The notes beneath the pieces were generated by a model, which saw nothing but the letters and a program-made list of their open reading frames with translations, searched no databases and was not told the origin of the DNA. Positions 22,508-28,500 of a stretch of 28,500 nt of DNA are shown here, one piece after another. Position 1 is the first letter of the stretch, and every line of letters starts with the position of its first letter. Location: the NCBI GenBank assembly GCA_020829485.1, contig JAIVFU010000081.1, positions 1 through 28,500 of the forward strand. The letters are read 5' to 3'. Both the position numbers and the translations under genes were made by a program. The DNA is from Nostoc sp. CHAB 5834. GTDB lineage: Bacteria > Cyanobacteriota > Cyanobacteriia > Cyanobacteriales > Nostocaceae.

Positions 22508-23683
22508 ATGCTTGACCTTACAAAACTAGCGCGACAAATGCAGGGTTTAAGTCAGCATCTTACTTTAGAAGCTGTTGCCAGTCGTCAGCGTTTAGAATTG
22601 GCGCAACAACATCTAAAAAATGCTTACCAGTCTCAACAAGATTTAATTGATCGCCAGGAAAAATGGCGCGATCGCATTCTCTTTGCTAATGCTACCCCAA
22701 TTGAGCCGTTAGAAACCTGCATTGATATCCCAGTTCCCCCCAAAATTCATACTGTCATCGCTACCGATGGTTCCCAAATTGCCCCTAATCATCACGAAAT
22801 TGCTTATTGTTATCTCCTGAATATCGGCAGAGTCGTTTTACACTACGGACAAAATCGCCATCCATTACTAGATAGTTTGCCAGAAGTATTTTACCGCCCA
22901 GAAGATTTATACATGTCTCGGCAGTGGGGAATTAGAACCGAGGAATGGATGAGTTTTCGCCGTACTGCTTCAGAAGCAACGGTGTTGGCAGAACTTGCAT
23001 GTGCAGCGAAAGGGGAAGCACCAGCATTGGCAATGGTAGATGGTTCCTTAATTTACTGGTTTCTAGAACAATTGCCGATGGATGCCCGCGATCGCATTTT
23101 ACCCCCCATCCTGGAAGCTTGGCAGCAAATGCGTGTTGCTCAAATTCCCTTAATGGGCTATCTTAGTGCCTCTCGCAGCATCGAAACAATGAACTTTTTA
23201 CGGTTATTAGCTTGTCCTCATCCAGTGCCAGACTGTAAAACTTATTGCCCAAATCAGTTAGAAAAAGTAGCTTGTAAAATTTTTGAACAATTGCGAGATA
23301 CTTCTGTTTGGGCAACCCGACTCAAACCAGGACAACGCAGTACCCTATGGCGCAGTAATTCCCCCATCCTCGAACTCTACGGAGATCAAACCATTTACTT
23401 TTGCTATGTCCACGTTGGTACCGAAATCGCCCGAATCGAAGTTCCAGCATGGGTAGCAGAGAATGTAACCATACTAGACCAAGCGTTGGGGCTAATGCTA
23501 GCACAAGTCCAAAAAGGATATGGCTACCCAGTAGCGATCGCAGAAGCCCATAATCAAGCAGTAGTCAAAGGTGGCGATAGAACGCGTTTCTTTGCCCTCC
23601 TTGAACAACAAATGATTAAAGCTGGTTTGAAAAATGTGGGAACTTCCTACAAAGAAGCCAGAAAGCGCGGCAGTATTGCTTAG
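22508..23683 (+). CDS. NurA-domain nuclease
   Basis: A 391-residue protein of the NurA domain family. NurA is a 5' to 3' nuclease with RNase H-like fold that in archaea works with the HerA helicase in double-strand break end resection. Visible motifs are ATDGSQI (85-91) with the first catalytic Asp, AMVDGSLIYW (175-184) with a second Asp, and the late GYPVAIAEAHNQAVVKGGDRTRFF with the conserved His and Asp. The N-terminal 60 residues are helical, possibly coiled coil. No herA-like gene is adjacent, so in this organism it may act alone or with a distant partner. No clear ribosome site is seen before the ATG. Family assignment is good; the physiological role is inferred. Confidence 0.8.
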   Translation: MLDLTKLARQMQGLSQHLTLEAVASRQRLELAQQHLKNAYQSQQDLIDRQEKWRDRILFANATPIEPLETCIDIPVPPKIHTVIATDGSQIAPNHHEIAYCYLLNIGRVVLHYGQNRHPLLDSLPEVFYRPEDLYMSRQWGIRTEEWMSFRRTASEATVLAELACAAKGEAPALAMVDGSLIYWFLEQLPMDARDRILPPILEAWQQMRVAQIPLMGYLSASRSIETMNFLRLLACPHPVPDCKTYCPNQLEKVACKIFEQLRDTSVWATRLKPGQRSTLWRSNSPILELYGDQTIYFCYVHVGTEIARIEVPAWVAENVTILDQALGLMLAQVQKGYGYPVAIAEAHNQAVVKGGDRTRFFALLEQQMIKAGLKNVGTSYKEARKRGSIA

Positions 23684-24205
23684 AAACTTTCAGAGTAATT
23701 TATTTAACATCCAGTTAGCCTTTAAATATACGGGTCTTGAAATTGGCGATCGTAGCCATCCGAATTCATGGTGTTTACATTTATTCCCGTTATTAGCACT
23801 GACACGTTAGCCAAGCTAGAGATAGCAAAACGGGCACAATAACCTGGTAAACAATCTTAAGCAGATTCAGGAATTGATGCTGTTAAGCAAAAGGTGCTAG
23901 CCTTACTTAACACTTCTTATCTTTAATTCAAAATATAAATGTTTACTTTACACCGTTTTTGGGGAAACCTTAATTTAGTAGGCAATAAAGTCAAATAAAT
24001 AGCTAGCTTTTTCAGTAAAAACTAGTAGGTATTTATTGTCTTTGCTCTGACGATGATTACGTATTTATTCGGAAACCAAACAGTCTTTGTGGGAACTTAT
24101 GTTAGGTAGTGTCTAACTCTATAATATCCCATTAAGATCATTATTAAATTTACGAAAAATGTATTAACTTCTTCTACTCATAAAAATATTTATACTAAAC
24201 AATTT
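23684..24205. other. Intergenic stretch without a supported gene
   Basis: About 520 bp, AT-rich toward the kinase. No frame of convincing composition, no tRNA-like structure and no clear terminator was found. TATAAT occurs at about 24119-24124 and could be a -10 box for the kinase gene, leaving a leader of about 75 nt; no matching -35 stands out. Confidence 0.4.
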
Positions 24206-26899
24206 ATGAAACTAGTGAAATCTAAGTACAAACAATCTGAAGAAAAATACTCTCGATTTTTCTCACTTTCTATAGATTTATTGTGCATTGCTAATTTTGA
24301 TGGTTATTTTAAGTATTTAAACCCCAAATGGACACAAACGCTAGGTTGGTCTGAACAAGAACTTATTAGCAAGCCCTTTATCGATTTTGTTCACCCTGAA
24401 GACCGTGAATCCACTATTGCCGCAGCCCAAAAAATTGCACAATCTGTAGATGCAATAAACTTTGAAAATCGCTATCTTTGTCGGGATGGTTCTTACAAAT
24501 GGCTGTCATGGAATGCGACTGGCTTCAGTGAAGAAAACTTGATTTATGCAGTAGCTCGTGACATTACCCTTAATAAACAGAATGAGATAGAGTTACAAAA
24601 CTCTATCCGAGAGCTAAAAGCTTTCAAATATGCTTTAAACGCCCATTCTCTTGTAGCTATTACTGATAAAACCGGAAAAATAACCTATGTTAATGACCAA
24701 TTTTGTGAAATTTCTAAATATTCTAGAGAACAACTTCTAGGGCAAGATCATCGTATTATTAATTCTGGCTATCATACAAAGGAATTTTTTGCAAATTTAT
24801 GGAAAACTATTGCCCAAGGAAAAATATGGAAGGGAGAAATTAAAAATAAAGCCAAGGATGGTAGTTTTTATTGGGTGGATACTTTGATTGCCCCAATGTT
24901 AAACTCAGATGGAAAGCCCTATCAGTATGTATCCATTCGTACAGATATTACACAGCGCAAGGTTTCAGAGTTAGCTTTATTGGAGCGATCGCGCTTGTCA
25001 GTGTTGAGTGCAGAAGTCAGTTTAGTCTTATCTCAAAGTGGCACACTTCCAGAAATTCTGCAAAACTGTACAAATACTATTTCCCAATACCTTGATATCG
25101 CCTTTGTTTGTATCTGGACATTTGAACGACAGACAAACCAGCTACAATTGCAGGCTGGTGTTGATTGTACAGATGTTACTTGTAGTACTTTGAGTGATAC
25201 CCAAGATTTCCCAAATCACATGGTTTTAGCTAATAACATTATTGGCTTAATGGCTCAAAATCATCAAGCTATTTTTAACGAAGAGCTATCAATTAATAAT
25301 TCCGAACAATTCCTCAGCTCAACATTTTCAATTTTTCGATTTTCTGCTTATCCCTTGATAGTAGAGCAGCAATTAATCGGCATAATGGTTTTATTTAGCA
25401 AGCAACTATTTACTGAACCAACCCATAACTTATTAAATTGGATTGCTAATAATACTGCTGTGGCTATTGACCGGATATGGGCAAGAGAAGAATTACTCAG
25501 TCGTCGGGAAGCCTTATTACTGAGTCTAGCTAGCCAAATCCGTAGTTCTCTTGACCTAGATATGATCCTAGAAACTGCGGTCAATGAAATTCGCAGCTTA
25601 TTACAAATTGACCGTTGCTACTTTCTTTGTTACTTACCGCATCCATCCCAACCAAGCCTAATTATTACCTATGAAGCGCGAAACCCTAACTTACCAACCA
25701 TGTTAGGCAGTATTCCGCTCCAAAAAAGTAATTTTTTCACAAAAATACTTCTTTCTCAAGAGCTAATTTGTATCGATGATATTAAGAGCAAGTCACATCT
25801 CGATCATGATGTGCAAGAATTTTTAACTGAATTTGGCATCACATCTCAACTAACGCTACCAGTTAAGAGTAATTATGGGGAGATTGGGGCAATTGTGTGC
25901 AGTCATTGCAGTGGCGATCGCATTTGGACTAACAGTGAAATTAGTCTGCTACAAGCTGTTTGCGATCAACTAGCGATCGCCATCGATCATGCACAACTTT
26001 ATACCCAAAGTCGTTCTGCTACTTTAGCTGCTCAAACTCAAGCCGAAAAACTTACCGAAACCTTGCATAAATTGCAGCAAACTCAATCTCAACTGATCCA
26101 GAATGAAAAAATGTCTAGCTTGGGACAATTAGTAGCTGGAGTTGCTCATGAAATCAACAATCCAGTTAATTTTATTCACGGCAACTTAACTTATGCTAGC
26201 GAATACTTTCAAGAGATGTTAAGTTTATTGCACCTTTATCAGCACCACTATCCCAACCCCCAGGCAGAAATTCAAGATTTTGCTGAGAAAATTGATTTAG
26301 AATTTATTACCGATGATCTTTATAAACTCCTATCTTCAATGAATATGGGTACTAATCGTATCTGTGAAATTGTTTTAGGATTGCGGAATTTTTCTCGTCA
26401 CGATGAAGCAGATAAAAAACTAGTTGACATTCATGAGGGAATTGAAAATACACTATTAATTTTGCATCATCGCTGGAAAAACAATGGCATTGGACTGGAT
26501 ATATCTCTTGTTAAAGAATATGGGAATTTGCCATTAGTTGATTGCTATCCTGGACAGCTTAATCAAGTATTTATGAATATTTTGACCAATGCGATCGATG
26601 CTTTAGAAGAGTCAATGGTCAATTTAAAACCAACTCATAAACCGCAAATTATAATTCGGACGGAAATTTTAGACAATAAATTTGTTGTTATCCGAATTTC
26701 TGACAACGGATTAGGAATGGAAGAAGACGTTAGAAAACGCTTATTTGATCCTTTTTTCACAACAAAATCTGTGGGTAAGGGAACAGGGCTAGGACTGTCA
26801 ATTAGCTACCAAATTGTTGTAGAAAAACATGGTGGAATTTTGAATTGTCTATCAGAACCAGGAAAAGGCACAGAATTCTTGATTGAAATTCCAATTTAA
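24206..26899 (+). CDS. Multi-sensor histidine kinase (PAS-PAS-GAF-GAF-HisKA-HATPase)
   Basis: An 897-residue soluble kinase. Residues about 10-125 and 135-255 are PAS domains (with FENRYLCRDGSYKWLSWNAT and GEIKNKAKDGSFYWVDTLI as PAC-like ends). About 270-420 and 440-605 are GAF domains. A coiled coil (605-640) leads to the HisKA box SSLGQLVAGVAHEINNPVNF with phospho-acceptor His at 648. The ATPase domain has the N box NQVFMNILTNAIDAL (about 784-798), G1 DNGLGM (about 832-837) and G2 GKGTGLGLS (about 855-863). The first GAF lacks an obvious bilin Cys motif, but this should be checked. There are no membrane spans and no receiver domain, and no response regulator gene is adjacent, so its partner and signal are unknown. 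It has no clear ribosome site. Confidence 0.9.
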   Translation: MKLVKSKYKQSEEKYSRFFSLSIDLLCIANFDGYFKYLNPKWTQTLGWSEQELISKPFIDFVHPEDRESTIAAAQKIAQSVDAINFENRYLCRDGSYKWLSWNATGFSEENLIYAVARDITLNKQNEIELQNSIRELKAFKYALNAHSLVAITDKTGKITYVNDQFCEISKYSREQLLGQDHRIINSGYHTKEFFANLWKTIAQGKIWKGEIKNKAKDGSFYWVDTLIAPMLNSDGKPYQYVSIRTDITQRKVSELALLERSRLSVLSAEVSLVLSQSGTLPEILQNCTNTISQYLDIAFVCIWTFERQTNQLQLQAGVDCTDVTCSTLSDTQDFPNHMVLANNIIGLMAQNHQAIFNEELSINNSEQFLSSTFSIFRFSAYPLIVEQQLIGIMVLFSKQLFTEPTHNLLNWIANNTAVAIDRIWAREELLSRREALLLSLASQIRSSLDLDMILETAVNEIRSLLQIDRCYFLCYLPHPSQPSLIITYEARNPNLPTMLGSIPLQKSNFFTKILLSQELICIDDIKSKSHLDHDVQEFLTEFGITSQLTLPVKSNYGEIGAIVCSHCSGDRIWTNSEISLLQAVCDQLAIAIDHAQLYTQSRSATLAAQTQAEKLTETLHKLQQTQSQLIQNEKMSSLGQLVAGVAHEINNPVNFIHGNLTYASEYFQEMLSLLHLYQHHYPNPQAEIQDFAEKIDLEFITDDLYKLLSSMNMGTNRICEIVLGLRNFSRHDEADKKLVDIHEGIENTLLILHHRWKNNGIGLDISLVKEYGNLPLVDCYPGQLNQVFMNILTNAIDALEESMVNLKPTHKPQIIIRTEILDNKFVVIRISDNGLGMEEDVRKRLFDPFFTTKSVGKGTGLGLSISYQIVVEKHGGILNCLSEPGKGTEFLIEIPI

Positions 26900-27016
26900 A
26901 TAGGATTTAATAAGCCTCACACAAAAAGTCTAGCAACTTTACTTGCATTTTTTTAGATTTTGATCCTCCAAAAATTTGACATTACACCGATTTTGCAGTG
27001 GGATTATTCGGTTTAT

Positions 27017-27883
27017 TTAGAGTAGAATCTTCATACTCAAATCCAACCACTTCGACTGAGTAATCGGCGCACTACTAGAAATATAGTCAACACCCATCTC
27101 TGCCACACCGCGAATCGTTTCCAAAGTCACATTCCCAGAAGCTTCAATTTTCACCCGGCTATCCTGCTGGCGAATCAACTGCACTGCGTCACGCATCATA
27201 TCCAAAGGCATATTGTCCAACATGATAATGTCAACGTTGTGCTGCAAAGCTTCTTTCACCTGCTCTAAACTTTCTGTCTCTACCTCTATAGTCAAGGGAT
27301 AAGGAATCTGAGAACGAATATGGGTAACAGCTTCTCCAATTCCCCCAGCCGCCGCAATGTGATTATCCTTAATCATTACCGCATCATCCAACCCCATGCG
27401 GTGATTAATCGCCCCACCCAAAGCAGTAGCGTACTTTTCCAACAGTCTCAACCCTGGTGTCGTTTTACGCGTATCCACTAACTGAGCAGGTAAATCGGCA
27501 ATTTTCTCTACATATATATTAGTCAGCGTAGCAATCCCACTCAACCGCATAACCAAGTTGAGCGCGACCCGTTCCCCCATGAGTAGGGCATCCAGCGAAC
27601 CATGAATTTCAGCTACAACCTGTCCCGGTTCACACCATGCACCTTCAGCCGTAACCGCCATAAAACTGACTTTTTCATTCAAAATCTGAAATACCCTAGC
27701 AGCAACTGGTAAGCCAGCAATAATCCCAGAAGCTTTAGCAATCCATCTAGCCGAGCCGAGCGTCACATCTTGTACGAGTAGCGAATTAGTAGTGCGATCG
27801 CCCCTGCCAATATCCTCCACCAACCAGCCACGCAACAGTGGATCTAAAACCAAGCAGGGCGGCAAAACACCAGAATTTCTCAC
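27017..27883 (-). CDS. nadC: Nicotinate-nucleotide pyrophosphorylase (quinolinate phosphoribosyltransferase)
   Basis: A 288-residue NadC of standard length. It converts quinolinate and PRPP to nicotinate mononucleotide with release of CO2 and pyrophosphate in de novo NAD synthesis. Clear signatures are GRGDRTTNSLL (22-32), LNLVMRLSGIATLT (about 108-121), VDTRKTTPGLRLLEKYA (about 136-152), GGAINHRMGLDDAVMIKDNHI (about 156-176), IEVETESLEQV and IIMLDNM, carrying the Arg, His and Lys residues that bind substrate. The start is GTG at 27883 with AGGAAG about 11 bp upstream. It is divergent from the rRNA operon. Confidence 0.95.
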   Translation of the reverse strand: MRNSGVLPPCLVLDPLLRGWLVEDIGRGDRTTNSLLVQDVTLGSARWIAKASGIIAGLPVAARVFQILNEKVSFMAVTAEGAWCEPGQVVAEIHGSLDALLMGERVALNLVMRLSGIATLTNIYVEKIADLPAQLVDTRKTTPGLRLLEKYATALGGAINHRMGLDDAVMIKDNHIAAAGGIGEAVTHIRSQIPYPLTIEVETESLEQVKEALQHNVDIIMLDNMPLDMMRDAVQLIRQQDSRVKIEASGNVTLETIRGVAEMGVDYISSSAPITQSKWLDLSMKILL

Positions 27884-27972
27884 AACTTTATTGCTTCCTT
27901 AGTGACTTCCAGCAATACTATAGCCTATAACCCTTGCTCTCTAAGGCTTTAATAGTGAATAAGAAATATTTC

Positions 27973-28023
27973 CCAAAATATTTTGGAAAAATAGTTGACA
28001 CAAAGAGTTGGGTTGGTTATATT
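27973..28023 (+). promoter_or_regulatory. rRNA operon promoter with upstream palindrome
   Basis: Consensus sigma-70 hexamers: TTGACA at 27995-28000, a 17-bp spacer, and TATATT at 28018-28023, about 165 bp upstream of 16S. Immediately before the -35 lies a palindrome CCAAAATATTTTGG (27973-27986), AT-rich like an UP element or possibly a regulator site. Confidence 0.8.
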
Positions 28024-28188
28024 GAATAAGTGCCTGAAGCGGAGAGAGAAATCGCAACGCTTTTGGAGAACCGAACCTTGAAAATATTATAGTTTGAAAG
28101 CGATTATACGGCAAGTATTTTGCGTCAAGAAAATAAAGATAACTAAGCTGAAGTTAAAAAAGAGCAGCTAAATGAGCACAAAGGCTTC

Positions 28189-28500
<312 letters not shown>

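Overview
The window looks like the chromosome of a filamentous, heterocyst-forming cyanobacterium of the Nostoc/Anabaena type. GCGATCGC (HIP1) octamers are scattered through most genes. There is a phycobilisome gene (apcF), a CP12 gene, glutamine synthetase paired with its inactivating-factor genes, a patX-type RGSGR peptide gene, an XisH/XisI pair, 7-bp tandem repeats and many small palindromic repeats. All calls come from reading the sequence; no database search was possible.

Layout. 1-2.5 kb: a flavoprotein oxidoreductase, then patX behind a TCCGGA (DIF-type) promoter. 2.5-3.3 kb: non-coding, ending in a strong intrinsic terminator. 3.3-4.4 kb: a SAM methyltransferase. 4.4-8.4 kb: a nitrogen-control cluster with two nearly identical gifA genes, an RTX protein gene between them, and glnA; all three nitrogen promoters carry a perfect GTAN8TAC NtcA site. 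8.6-9.1 kb: apcF. 9.3-12.8 kb: an AT-rich accessory segment with a two-gene module (unknown 158-aa protein plus Z1-type helicase-like ATPase) and a frameshifted xisH with an intact xisI. 12.9-16.4 kb: a DUF29-like gene, tlyA, cp12 (convergent with tlyA, sharing stop bases), a DUF697-type GTPase and a small membrane protein. 16.4-17.4 kb: repeats and the decayed 3' end of an esterase gene. 17.4-20.7 kb: a hypothetical gene and a divergent metal ABC transporter. 21-24 kb: a HAD hydrolase, a cluster of palindromic repeats and a NurA-type nuclease. 24.2-26.9 kb: a PAS/GAF histidine kinase. 27-28.5 kb: nadC, a strong rRNA promoter and the first 312 bases of 16S rRNA.

How the genes work together. 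The nitrogen cluster is the best supported circuit. NtcA should activate glnA (site 23 bp from its -10 box) and repress both gifA copies (sites only 10-11 bp from their -10 boxes). When nitrogen is ample the gifA products would bind and switch off GlnA. patX, close by, encodes a precursor of the RGSGR signal that inhibits HetR, so nitrogen assimilation and heterocyst patterning genes sit within about 6 kb. The gifA coding region was copied together with the glnA terminator, and the RTX gene now ends in that second terminator.

The best candidate for an undescribed system is the Z1 two-gene module at 9351-12001, which overlaps translationally, lacks HIP1 sites and sits beside XisHI.
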